Positions 8,152 through 16,397 of a stretch of DNA of 64,000 nt are shown here, piece after piece. The notes beneath the pieces are model-generated. The model ran no database searches. It saw nothing but the letters and a program-made list of their open reading frames with translations, and was not told the DNA's origin. The stretch is from Streptomyces sp. NBC_01485. GTDB lineage: Bacteria; Actinomycetota; Actinomycetes; Streptomycetales; Streptomycetaceae. The stretch is from contig NZ_CP109435.1 of assembly GCF_036227125.1 (NCBI RefSeq), positions 7,936,001 through 8,000,000 on the forward strand, in the 5' to 3' direction. Positions within the stretch are counted from its first letter, which is position 1. The number at the start of each line of letters is the position of its first letter. The position numbers and the translations under genes are program-made.

Positions 8152-9567
8152 TCAGCCCGCGGGCCGGGGCTGGGGCAGTGGCTGCGTGGTCGAGGTGATC
8201 TCCCCGCTGCTCCGCCCGGGCTGCCGCAGCAGCAGTGCGATGCCCGCCGCCGCCATCGAGACGCCGCCCGCCAGCGCGTACGCGCCGTTGTACCCCCAGG
8301 CCCCGACGACCATGGAGCCCAGTCCGCCGCCGAACAGACCGCTGACCAGCTTGCCGCTGTACGCCAGCCCGTAGTTGGTGGCGTTGTAGTTCTCGCCGAA
8401 GTAGTCCGGGGTCAGGGCCGCGAACAGCGGGTAGAACGCGCCGCCGCCGAAGCCGGACAGGAAGGCGAAGAACAGGAACAGCCATTCGCTCCTGACGTCA
8501 CCGGCCCAGATCACGCCGAACTGCGCGAGCCCCAGGACGACGATGACGAACACGAGCGTGGGCTTGCGGCCCCACCGGTCGGACAGCCAGCCCACGACCC
8601 CGCGGCCGACGCCGTTGACGACCGCCATGACGCCCATCGACGAGGCCGCGACCAGCGGGCCGAAGCCGACCTCCTTGGCGAAGTCCACCTGGAAGGAGAT
8701 CCCGAAGATCGACACACCGGCCGTCATCACGATGGAGAGCCACATCAGGGGCAGCATGCCGGTCCTGATGGCCTCCTTCGGCGTGTACTGCCGTACCGCC
8801 GGAGGGTTCTTGGCCAGCGCCGCCGCGTTCTTGCGGTCGCCGGCGAACGTCAACGGGTCGAGGTCGGCGGGCCACCAGTTCTTCGGTGGATCCTTGAAGA
8901 AGAACGCGCACCCGAACACCACGACCATGATGTAGCAGCCGATGAGGTCGAGGACGCGGTGGTAGTTCGCGGTGTCGAAGCCGTAGTTGAAGATGAAGAT
9001 GAACGGCAGCGACCCGTACGCGAACCCGCCGTTGACGAAACCGGTCCGGGCGCCGCGCCGCTCCGGGAACCACTTGCCGACCATGTTGATGCAGGTCGCG
9101 TAGACCAGACCGGCCCCGATCCCGCCGACCACCCCGAACCCCAGGATCGCCGCCAGGACGTCGTCCAGGTGCGACAGGGCGAGGAAACCGATCAGGCACA
9201 TGCCGGAGCCCGCGTACATGGCCCTACGGGCCGTCAGGACGCCCTTCTCGCGCAGCCAGCCCGCTGGGAAGGCGATACCGGCCTGGAAGAACACCCAGAC
9301 GCTGAGGATCCAGAAGGTGTTGCTCTGCGTCCAGCCGTGCGCGTGGGACAGGGTGTCCTCCGCCGAGCCGTACGCGTACTCGAAGACGCTGATCGCCATC
9401 ATCGCGATCCACGGCAGGTAGATCATGAGCCTGCGGGAGTGGCCCAGGATGTCGCGGTCGGTCTCGCCGACGCGGTAGACGCGGCCGCGGGTGTCGGTCA
9501 CCTCCCGGTAGGGACGGTGTGCGGCGCCGGTCGAAGAGCTGTTCGTTGCGAGGGGATCTGCCGTCAT
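8152..9567 (-). CDS. OFA-family MFS transporter (oxalate/formate antiporter type), second copy
   Basis: 471 residues with about 12 membrane segments. The family pattern is clear: TQSNTFWILSVWVFFQAGIAFPAG, GFGVVGGIGAGLVYATCINMVGKWFPERRG, GFAYGSLPF and a PDYFGENYNATNYGL motif in the second half. OFA carriers exchange oxalate for formate or import related carboxylates. This is the last gene of the oxalate operon. Its ATG is one base beyond the stop of the upstream paralogue, with gaggaaatgg as ribosome-binding site inside that gene's end. The two transporters are clearly paralogous; the cytoplasmic DPPKNWWPA and NPPAV-QYTPKEA segments are shared. Which substrate each copy prefers cannot be told from sequence. 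Confidence 0.88.
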   Translation of the reverse strand: MTADPLATNSSSTGAAHRPYREVTDTRGRVYRVGETDRDILGHSRRLMIYLPWIAMMAISVFEYAYGSAEDTLSHAHGWTQSNTFWILSVWVFFQAGIAFPAGWLREKGVLTARRAMYAGSGMCLIGFLALSHLDDVLAAILGFGVVGGIGAGLVYATCINMVGKWFPERRGARTGFVNGGFAYGSLPFIFIFNYGFDTANYHRVLDLIGCYIMVVVFGCAFFFKDPPKNWWPADLDPLTFAGDRKNAAALAKNPPAVRQYTPKEAIRTGMLPLMWLSIVMTAGVSIFGISFQVDFAKEVGFGPLVAASSMGVMAVVNGVGRGVVGWLSDRWGRKPTLVFVIVVLGLAQFGVIWAGDVRSEWLFLFFAFLSGFGGGAFYPLFAALTPDYFGENYNATNYGLAYSGKLVSGLFGGGLGSMVVGAWGYNGAYALAGGVSMAAAGIALLLRQPGRSSGEITSTTQPLPQPRPAG

Positions 9568-9568
9568 G

Positions 9569-10960
9569 TCAGGCCATTTCCTCACCGAGCGGATGCGGGT
9601 TGGGGACGATGCGACGACGGGTCTTCGGCCTCCCGGGCGCCTTCAGGAAGAGCGCCAGCACTGCGGACGCCAGACCGATCGAGCCGGCCAGGACGAACGC
9701 CCCCTCGTAGTCCCACGCGCCGACCACGATCGAGCCGACGCCGGAGCCCACGAGGCCCGAGACGAGCTTGGAGCTGTAGACCATGCCGTAGTTGCTGGCG
9801 TTGTTGTTCTCGCCGAAGTAGTCCGCCGTCATCGCTGCGAACAGCGGGAAGATCGCGCCGCCGCCGAAGCCGGAGACCATGGAGCAGAACAGGAAGAACG
9901 GCATGCTGCCCATCTGGCCGGAGACGAGCACACCGAACTGGGCCGTGCCGAGCACCAGGCAGACGATGATCAGGGTGTGGCGGCGGCCGGAACGGTCGGA
10001 GATCCAGCCGATGATCCCGCGCCCGGTGCCGTTGACGATCGCCTTCAGGGACATCGCCGTGGCCACGATCCCGCCCGCGAAGCCCATGTCCTTGCCGAAC
10101 GGCACCTGGAAGGCGATGCCGAAGATGTTGATCCCGGCCGTGCACAGCAGACAGAACCACATCATCCACAGGACGGGGGTCCGGGCGGCCTCCTTAGGGG
10201 TGTACTGCTTCACCGCCGGCGGGTTCTTCTCCAGCGCCCGGCGGATCTTCGGGTCGTCGGTGAGCCTGAGCGGATCGACGTGCGCCGGCCACCAGTTCTT
10301 CGGCGGGTCCCGGAAGAACCACCCCGCGAACGCCACGACGGCGCAGCAGACGAGGCCCACCGTCACCAGCACGCCCCTGTAGTTGCCCAGGTCCATGTAC
10401 GACGTGAACAGGAACACGAAGGGCACCGAGCCGTAGGCGAAACCGCCGTTGACCATGCCGGTCTTGCCGCCCTTGCGCTCCGGATACCACTTGCCGACCA
10501 TGTTCACGCAGGTCGCGTAGACGAGGCCGGCGCCGATGCCGCTGCACATGCCGAAGCCGAGATAGGCGACGGTGACGTGCGGCGCGTACGCGAGCGACAC
10601 ATAGCCGAGGACCGTGCCCAGTGCGCCCAGCATCATCGCGTACCGCGCGGGCAGCCGGCCGCTCTCCCGCAGCCGCCCGGCCGGGAAGGCCACGGCCGCC
10701 TGGAAGAACACCCAGACGCCCATCAGCCAGAAGATGTGCCCACTGCTCCACAAGTGGGCGTCGTGCAGTGTGTCCTCGGCCGACGTGAACGCGTACTCCG
10801 AGGAGCTGATGCCCAGCATGCCCAGCCAGGGGAAGAGCACCATGGTCCAGCGGGGCCGCCCCATGATGTCCCGGTCGCTCTCGCCGATCCGGTACACGCG
10901 GCCGTTGCGGTCCGTCACCTCCCTGTAGGGAGGCGACATCGAATAGTCGGTGGTCGTCAT
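9569..10960 (-). CDS. OFA-family MFS transporter (oxalate/formate antiporter type), first copy
   Basis: 463 residues, about 12 membrane segments. It carries the OFA hallmarks MGVWVFFQAAVAFPAGRLRE, GMCSGIGAGLVYATCVNMVGKWYPER, GGFAYGSVPF and TADYFGENNNASNYG. With the oxc and frc genes just upstream, its likely role is uptake of oxalate in exchange for formate. Start ATG at 10960; an in-frame GTG 12 bp earlier is possible. A 122-bp gap separates it from the acyl-CoA ligase gene, so an internal promoter is possible. The tandem paralogue downstream suggests duplication followed by specialisation. Confidence 0.9.
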   Translation of the reverse strand: MTTTDYSMSPPYREVTDRNGRVYRIGESDRDIMGRPRWTMVLFPWLGMLGISSSEYAFTSAEDTLHDAHLWSSGHIFWLMGVWVFFQAAVAFPAGRLRESGRLPARYAMMLGALGTVLGYVSLAYAPHVTVAYLGFGMCSGIGAGLVYATCVNMVGKWYPERKGGKTGMVNGGFAYGSVPFVFLFTSYMDLGNYRGVLVTVGLVCCAVVAFAGWFFRDPPKNWWPAHVDPLRLTDDPKIRRALEKNPPAVKQYTPKEAARTPVLWMMWFCLLCTAGINIFGIAFQVPFGKDMGFAGGIVATAMSLKAIVNGTGRGIIGWISDRSGRRHTLIIVCLVLGTAQFGVLVSGQMGSMPFFLFCSMVSGFGGGAIFPLFAAMTADYFGENNNASNYGMVYSSKLVSGLVGSGVGSIVVGAWDYEGAFVLAGSIGLASAVLALFLKAPGRPKTRRRIVPNPHPLGEEMA

Positions 10961-11082
10961 GTCGCTCAGCACCCCTTGCGTCGAAAGCTCTGGCCAGCGC
11001 CCCCTGTCCAATGCCTTTCGTGCGCGCACGGGTCCCGGGGCCGGCCGACGCGCACCGTCGGCCGGCCCCGTGCCGGGTCACC

Positions 11083-13230
11083 TCATGAACCGCCCCCCAA
11101 CAACCCCGCCGCACGCGCCCACCGGTACTTGGCGCCGAGCACGGCCACCGGCTGCTCCGTCGTGTACGGGTACGCCACAACACCCCGCTCGTAGAGGTAC
11201 TGGCAGGCCTCCTCGACTTCCACGTCACCCGCGAGCGACGCCACGACGGGCTTCTCTATGCCGCGTTCGCGGAATTCGGCCACCACGCGCGCGGTGAGCT
11301 CCGCGAAGACCATCGGAGGAGTGACGATGGTGTGCCAGTAGCCGAGCACCAGCGCGTGGATCCGCGGATCCTCCAGCCCCAGCCGGATCGTCGCCTCGTA
11401 CGTCGACGGCGGCTCGCCCCCGGTGATGTCGACCGGGTTGCCCGCGGCCCCGAAAGGCGGGATGAACTCCCGGAACGCCGCGTCCAGATCCGGCGGGATC
11501 TCCATCAGGGTGAGGCCGTTGTCGGTCACCGCGTCCGACAGCAGCACCCCGCTGCCGCCCGCGCCCGTGATGATCACGATGTTGTCCCCCTGAGGGGTGG
11601 GAAGCACCGGCAACGCGCGCGCGTACTCCAGCATGTCGTTCAGCCCGGGTGCCCTGATGACGCCCGCCTGCCGCAGGATGTCGTCGTAGACGGCGTCGTC
11701 GCCCGCCAGCGCCCCGGTGTGCGAGCCGGCCGCCTTCGCACCCGCCGCCGTACGGCCTGCTTTGAGGACGACGACCGGCTTCTTCGGCACGGTCGCCCGC
11801 GCGGCCTCGACGAAGGCGCGGCCGTCCTTGAGGTCCTCCAGGTGCATCGCGATGCAGTCGGTGTGCGGGTCCTCGCCGAACCAGGTCAGCAGGTCGTCCT
11901 CGTCCAGGTCCGACTTGTTGCCGAGCCCCACGATCGCCGACACGCCCGTCTTCGTGGTGCGCGCGAAACCCAGGATGGCCATCCCGATGCCACCGGACTG
12001 CGAGGTCAGCGCCACCCCGCCCCTGACGTCGTACGGCGTGCAGAACGTGGCGCACAGGTCCTGCCAGGTCGAGTAGTAGCCGTAGATGTTCGGCCCCAGC
12101 AGCCGCACGCCGTAGCGCTCGCCGATGGCCACGATCTCGTCCTGGAGCGCGTGCTCGCCGGTCTCCGCGAACCCGGAGGGGATCAGCACGGCGTTCGGGA
12201 TCCCCTTGCGTCCCACCTCCTCCAGGGCCGCGGCCACGAACTTGGCGGGGATCGCGAAGACCGCCACATCCACCTCACCGGGAACGTCGGTGACACTCTT
12301 GTACGCCTTGCGGCCCAAGATGTCATCGGCGCGGGGATTCACCGGATGAATGTCCCCGGCGAAACCGCCGTCCACGAGGTTGCGCATCACCGAGTTGCCG
12401 ATCTTGCCCTGTTCGTTGGAGGCGCCGATCACCGCGACGGAGTTCGGCTCCATCAGGCGGCGCATCGAGGTGAGGATCTCCGCGCGCGTGTAGCGTCGGC
12501 GCTCCTTGACCGGTGCGTCGGACAGAATCACGCGAATGTCCGCGGCGACCGCGCCCTCCGGCGTCGCGATCACCGGGTTGAGGTCCACCTCGGCGATCTC
12601 GGGGAAGTCCGCGACCAGTTGGGACACCCGGCGGATCTGCTCGGCGACCGCCCACCGGTCCACGCCGGCCTGTCCGCGCACCCCGCGCAGGATCTCCGCC
12701 GACCGGATCGAGTCCAGCATGGACAGCGCCTCGTCGGCGTCCACGGGCGCCAGCCGGAACGTGACGTCCTTGAGCACCTCGACGAGCACCCCGCCGAGCC
12801 CGAACGCCACGACCTTGCCGAACGTCGGATCGGTGACCGCACCGACGATGACCTCCTGGCCCTGCGGCAGCAGCTCCTGGATCTGCACGCCCTCGATACG
12901 GGCGGCGGCGTCGTACGCGCGCGCGTTCTCGACGATCCGGTGGAACGCCGCCCGCACGTCCGACGCGCCCTCCACCCCGACGACGACCCCGCCCGCGTCG
13001 GTCTTGTGCAGGATGTCCGGCGAGACGATCTTCATCACCACGGGGCCGCCGAAGCGCGCCGCGTACGCGACGGCCTCCTCGACGTCCGTGGCCAGCTCCT
13101 CGCCCGGTACGGCGATCCCGTACGCGTCGGCGATCACCTTTCCCTCGGGCGCGGTGAGCGCGGTCCGCCCCTCGGCGCGCACCGCGTCGATCAGCGACCG
13201 CACCCTGAGCATCCGGTCCTCGGCCATCAC
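11083..13230 (-). CDS. ADP-forming acyl-CoA synthetase (acetate-CoA ligase family) of the oxalate operon
   Basis: 715 residues with domains in the order ATP-grasp (residues about 20-230), CoA-binding Rossmann (about 260-390), and ligase domain. SVAVIGASNEQGKIGN marks the CoA-binding domain and GSHTGALAGDD contains the His that is phosphorylated in ADP-forming ligases. Such enzymes make acyl-CoA from acid, CoA and ATP reversibly. In an oxc/frc operon it could prime the cycle by forming oxalyl-CoA or formyl-CoA, or recover ATP from a CoA thioester; the substrate is inferred. GTG 13230 or the adjacent ATG 13227 is the start, one base after the frc stop, so translation is coupled. Confidence 0.82.
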   Translation of the reverse strand: MMAEDRMLRVRSLIDAVRAEGRTALTAPEGKVIADAYGIAVPGEELATDVEEAVAYAARFGGPVVMKIVSPDILHKTDAGGVVVGVEGASDVRAAFHRIVENARAYDAAARIEGVQIQELLPQGQEVIVGAVTDPTFGKVVAFGLGGVLVEVLKDVTFRLAPVDADEALSMLDSIRSAEILRGVRGQAGVDRWAVAEQIRRVSQLVADFPEIAEVDLNPVIATPEGAVAADIRVILSDAPVKERRRYTRAEILTSMRRLMEPNSVAVIGASNEQGKIGNSVMRNLVDGGFAGDIHPVNPRADDILGRKAYKSVTDVPGEVDVAVFAIPAKFVAAALEEVGRKGIPNAVLIPSGFAETGEHALQDEIVAIGERYGVRLLGPNIYGYYSTWQDLCATFCTPYDVRGGVALTSQSGGIGMAILGFARTTKTGVSAIVGLGNKSDLDEDDLLTWFGEDPHTDCIAMHLEDLKDGRAFVEAARATVPKKPVVVLKAGRTAAGAKAAGSHTGALAGDDAVYDDILRQAGVIRAPGLNDMLEYARALPVLPTPQGDNIVIITGAGGSGVLLSDAVTDNGLTLMEIPPDLDAAFREFIPPFGAAGNPVDITGGEPPSTYEATIRLGLEDPRIHALVLGYWHTIVTPPMVFAELTARVVAEFRERGIEKPVVASLAGDVEVEEACQYLYERGVVAYPYTTEQPVAVLGAKYRWARAAGLLGGGS

Positions 13231-13231
13231 G

Positions 13232-14500
13232 TCAGATCACCCCGTTCGACTTGAGCAGGCGCAGCTCCTCGTCCCCGAGGCCGAGTTCGCCGACGTACAC
13301 CTCTTCGTTGTGCTCGCCGAGCAGCGGTGAGCCGGTCACCTCGACGGGGGAGTCGGAGAGCTTGAGCGGGCTGCCCACGGTCACGAACTCGCCGCGCTGC
13401 GCGTGCGGTACGCGGACCACCATCTCGTTGGCGATCAGCGACTCGTCCTCGATGATCTCCTTGGTGGACAGGATCGGCCCGCACGGGATGTTGTGGGCGT
13501 TGAGCCGCTCCAGCACCTCCCACTTGGGCAGTGTCGAGGACCACTCCTCGATCAGCTGGAACATCTTGCTCAGCTTGGGCAGCCGGGCCCGGGGCGTCGC
13601 CCACTCGGGGTCGTCGGCCAGCTCGGGCCGGCCGATGAGCTCGCTGAGCGGCTGCCAGCCGACGGGCTGCACGATGACGTACACGTAGTCGTTCGGCCCG
13701 CCCGGCGCGCACTTGACCGCCCAGCCGGGCTGGCCGCCGCCGGACGCGTTTCCCGACCGGGGAACCTCTTCGCGGAAGTCGTCGTTGGGATATTCAGCGA
13801 GCGGCCCGTGTGCCAGGCGTTGCTGGTCCCGCAGTTTCACCCGGCACAGGTTGAGTACAGCGTGCTGCATGGCCACGTTGACCCGCTGCCCACGTCCGGT
13901 GTTCTCCCGCTGGTACAGCGCCGCGAGAATCCCCGCCACGGCGTGCACACCTGTCCCCGAGTCCCCGATCTGGGCCCCCGTCGCCAGCGGCGGCCCGTCC
14001 TCGAAACCGGTGGTCGACATCGACCCGCCCATGGCCTGCGCGACGACCTCGTACGCCTTGAAGTCGGTGTACGGGCCGTCCCCGAACCCCTTGATGGAGG
14101 CATAGACGATGCGCGGATTGATCTCCTGGATGCGGTCCCAGGTGAAGCCCATACGGTCGACCGCGCCCGGTCCGAAGTTCTCGACCATGACGTCGGAACG
14201 CCGGATCAGCTCGGTGAGGATCTCCTTGCCGCGTTCGGTCTTGGTGTTGAGGGTGATGCTCCGCTTGTTGCAGTTGAGCATCGTGAAGTAAAGGGAGTCG
14301 ACGTCCGGGAGGTCGCGCAACTGCCCGCGCGTGATGTCACCGGACGGCGCCTCCAGCTTGACGACGTCCGCGCCGAGCCAGGCGAGCAACTGAGTGGCGG
14401 ACGGGCCCGACTGGACGTGCGTCATGTCGAGGACGCGGATGCCTTCGAGAGCCTTGGTCGACGTTCCTGAGGTCGGGGTCATCGGGGTCATCGGGGTCAT
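13232..14500 (-). CDS. frc: Formyl-CoA:oxalate CoA-transferase (class III CoA-transferase)
   Basis: 422 residues, CaiB/BaiF fold. ALEGIRVLDMTHVQSGP, LGADVVKLE, RSITLNTKTERGKEI, and a QIGDSGTGVH segment holding the catalytic Asp match Frc closely. It transfers CoA from formyl-CoA to oxalate, giving oxalyl-CoA for Oxc. I chose ATG 14500 because GAGG in the spacer after oxc is 8 bp upstream; a GTG at 14509 sits directly against that site. The N-terminus begins with three MTP repeats from a 9-bp tandem repeat (14474-14500), so copy-number drift may move the start. It lies 10 bp after oxc in one operon. Confidence 0.9.
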   Translation of the reverse strand: MTPMTPMTPTSGTSTKALEGIRVLDMTHVQSGPSATQLLAWLGADVVKLEAPSGDITRGQLRDLPDVDSLYFTMLNCNKRSITLNTKTERGKEILTELIRRSDVMVENFGPGAVDRMGFTWDRIQEINPRIVYASIKGFGDGPYTDFKAYEVVAQAMGGSMSTTGFEDGPPLATGAQIGDSGTGVHAVAGILAALYQRENTGRGQRVNVAMQHAVLNLCRVKLRDQQRLAHGPLAEYPNDDFREEVPRSGNASGGGQPGWAVKCAPGGPNDYVYVIVQPVGWQPLSELIGRPELADDPEWATPRARLPKLSKMFQLIEEWSSTLPKWEVLERLNAHNIPCGPILSTKEIIEDESLIANEMVVRVPHAQRGEFVTVGSPLKLSDSPVEVTGSPLLGEHNEEVYVGELGLGDEELRLLKSNGVI

Positions 14501-14510
14501 CGGGGGCACC

Positions 14511-16208
14511 TCACTTGTACATCGTCTGGTTCATCGTTCCGGGGGCGTACGCGTCCGGGTCGACCCAGACGTTGATCAGGGAGGGCTTCCCGGACTCACG
14601 GGCGCGTTGCAGCGCGGGGCGGATGTCGGCGGGGTCGCGCACCTCCTCGCCGTAACCGCCCAGCATCTGGGCGAACTTGTCGTAGTGGACGTCGCCGAGG
14701 GTGTTGCCGACCCGCGCGCGCTCCGGGCCGTACTTGGCGGCCTGGCCGTAACGGATCTGGTTCATGGAGGAGTTGTTGCCGACGATGCCGACGAACGGGA
14801 GGTCGTAGCGGACGAGCGTCTCGAAGTCCCAGCCGGTCAGGGAGAACGCCCCGTCGCCGAAGAGGGCGACGACCTCCTTGCCGGGCCGCGCCTGCTTGGC
14901 GGCCAGCACGAAGGGGATGCCGACGCCGAGTGTGCCCAGCGGGCCGGGGTCCATCCAGTGGCCGGGTGACTTGGGCTGCACGACCTGCCCGGAGAAGGTG
15001 ACGATGTCGCCGCCGTCGCCGATGTAGATGGAGTCCTCGGTGAGGAAGTCGTTGATCTCGCTGACCAGGCGGTAGGGGTGGATGGGGGAGGCGTCCGAGC
15101 GCAACTGCGGCAGCCGCTTCTCGAGGGCGGTCTGCTCGGCGGCCCGCAACTCGTCCAGCCACTCCTTGCGCCTGGACGCACCCCCATGGCCGTATCCGTT
15201 GAAAGCGTGCCCGGAGGCCGCCTCGGTGACCGACTTCAGCACCAGCCCGGCGTCGCCCACGATCCCGAGGTCGATGTCGCGGTTCTTGCCGACGGTGCGG
15301 TAGTCGAGGTCGATCTGCACGACGGTCGCGTCCGGCGACAGCCGCTTGCCGTAACCCATTCGGAAGTCGAAGGGTGTGCCGACGATCACGATGACGTCGG
15401 CGTTGGAGAAGGCGTAGCGGCGGGAGAGCTGGAAGTGGTGCGGGTCGCCGGGCGGCAGGGTGCCGCGGCCGGCCCCGTTCATGTACGCGGGGATGTTGAG
15501 CGTGCGGACGAGGTCGACGGCCGCCTCGGTGCCCCGGGTCGTCCACACCTGGCTGCCCAGCAGGATGACCGGCTTCTCGGCGTGCACGAGCAGGTCGGCG
15601 AGCTTCTCGATCGCCTCGGGGTCACCGGCCGACCGGGTCGAGGCGCGGTAGGCGCCCTCCTTCGGCACCCGCGCCTTGGCCACCGGCACCTTGGCGTCGA
15701 GGACGTCGCGCGGGATCTCCAGGAAGGACGGGCCGGGCGCGCCGTGGTAGCACTCGCGGAACGCCATCGACACCATGTCCGCCGCGCGCGCCGTGTCCGG
15801 CACGGTCGCCGCGAACTTGGTGATCGGCGTCATCATGTCGACGTGCGGCAGGTCCTGCAGGGACCCCATCTTGTGCTGGGTGAGCGCCCCTTGGCCGCCG
15901 ATCAGCAGCATCGGGGACTCCGCGCGGAAGGCGTTGGCGACACCGGTGACGGCGTCGGTGGTGCCGGGTCCCGCCGTGACGACCGCGCAGCCGGGCTTGC
16001 CGGTGATGCGCGCGTAGCCGTCGGCGGCGTGGGCGGCGACCTGTTCGTGGCGCACGTCGACGACTTCTATGCCCTCGTCGACGCAGCCGTCGTAGATGTC
16101 GATGATGTGGCCGCCGCACAAGGTGTAGATGCGGTCGACCCCCTCTGCCTTCAGCGCCTTGGCAACGAGATGACCACCGGAGATCACGTCCTGGGTGTCG
16201 TCGGGCAT
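14511..16208 (-). CDS. oxc: Oxalyl-CoA decarboxylase (ThDP-dependent)
   Basis: 565 residues with the three-domain plan of ThDP enzymes. The cofactor-activating Glu is in VRHEQVAAHAADGYAR (near residue 50). The ThDP/Mg motif starts with GDGAF and ends with VGNNSS in the C-terminal domain. YGQAAKYGPERARVGNT and HWMDPGPLGTLGVG are typical of Oxc-type enzymes. It converts oxalyl-CoA to formyl-CoA and CO2. Downstream Frc, the acyl-CoA ligase and OFA carriers make the functional call stronger than sequence alone, since the family also includes acetolactate-synthase-like enzymes. ATG 16208 was chosen over upstream frames because the conserved part starts within ten residues. It is first in its operon and faces the palindrome at 16261-16284. 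Confidence 0.87.
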   Translation of the reverse strand: MPDDTQDVISGGHLVAKALKAEGVDRIYTLCGGHIIDIYDGCVDEGIEVVDVRHEQVAAHAADGYARITGKPGCAVVTAGPGTTDAVTGVANAFRAESPMLLIGGQGALTQHKMGSLQDLPHVDMMTPITKFAATVPDTARAADMVSMAFRECYHGAPGPSFLEIPRDVLDAKVPVAKARVPKEGAYRASTRSAGDPEAIEKLADLLVHAEKPVILLGSQVWTTRGTEAAVDLVRTLNIPAYMNGAGRGTLPPGDPHHFQLSRRYAFSNADVIVIVGTPFDFRMGYGKRLSPDATVVQIDLDYRTVGKNRDIDLGIVGDAGLVLKSVTEAASGHAFNGYGHGGASRRKEWLDELRAAEQTALEKRLPQLRSDASPIHPYRLVSEINDFLTEDSIYIGDGGDIVTFSGQVVQPKSPGHWMDPGPLGTLGVGIPFVLAAKQARPGKEVVALFGDGAFSLTGWDFETLVRYDLPFVGIVGNNSSMNQIRYGQAAKYGPERARVGNTLGDVHYDKFAQMLGGYGEEVRDPADIRPALQRARESGKPSLINVWVDPDAYAPGTMNQTMYK

Positions 16209-16260
16209 GGCGAAGTCCTGTCCCTTCGTAGGGAGATGGGATGCAGTCGTCCGTACATTG

Positions 16261-16284
16261 CATACAGTCGACGAATACTGTATG
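16261..16284. promoter_or_regulatory. Perfect inverted repeat in the oxc/sucC-like divergent promoter region
   Basis: CATACAGT at 16261-16268 is repeated in inverse at 16277-16284 (ACTGTATG), with an 8-bp spacer. It lies 53 bp upstream of oxc and 114 bp upstream of the divergent sucC-like start, in a 189-bp region without genes. The size and symmetry fit an operator for a dimeric regulator, for example of the GntR class. No candidate regulator gene is adjacent. Confidence 0.6.
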
Positions 16285-16397
16285 AAGCTTGTTATCCCGC
16301 ATCCGGTGGGTGGTGTCCAGGGGGCGTGCGGCACTTTCGGTCATCGGAGTTCGGCCTCGCGATGACTTCGTCTTTGACTTCACAGACGGGAGCCGAG

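Noticed and set aside
16289..16397. Start of the sucC-like gene in the upstream part of the second frame
   Set aside because: The peptide before 16556 in that frame has no SucC similarity; the true N-terminus is in the frame starting at ATG 16398.
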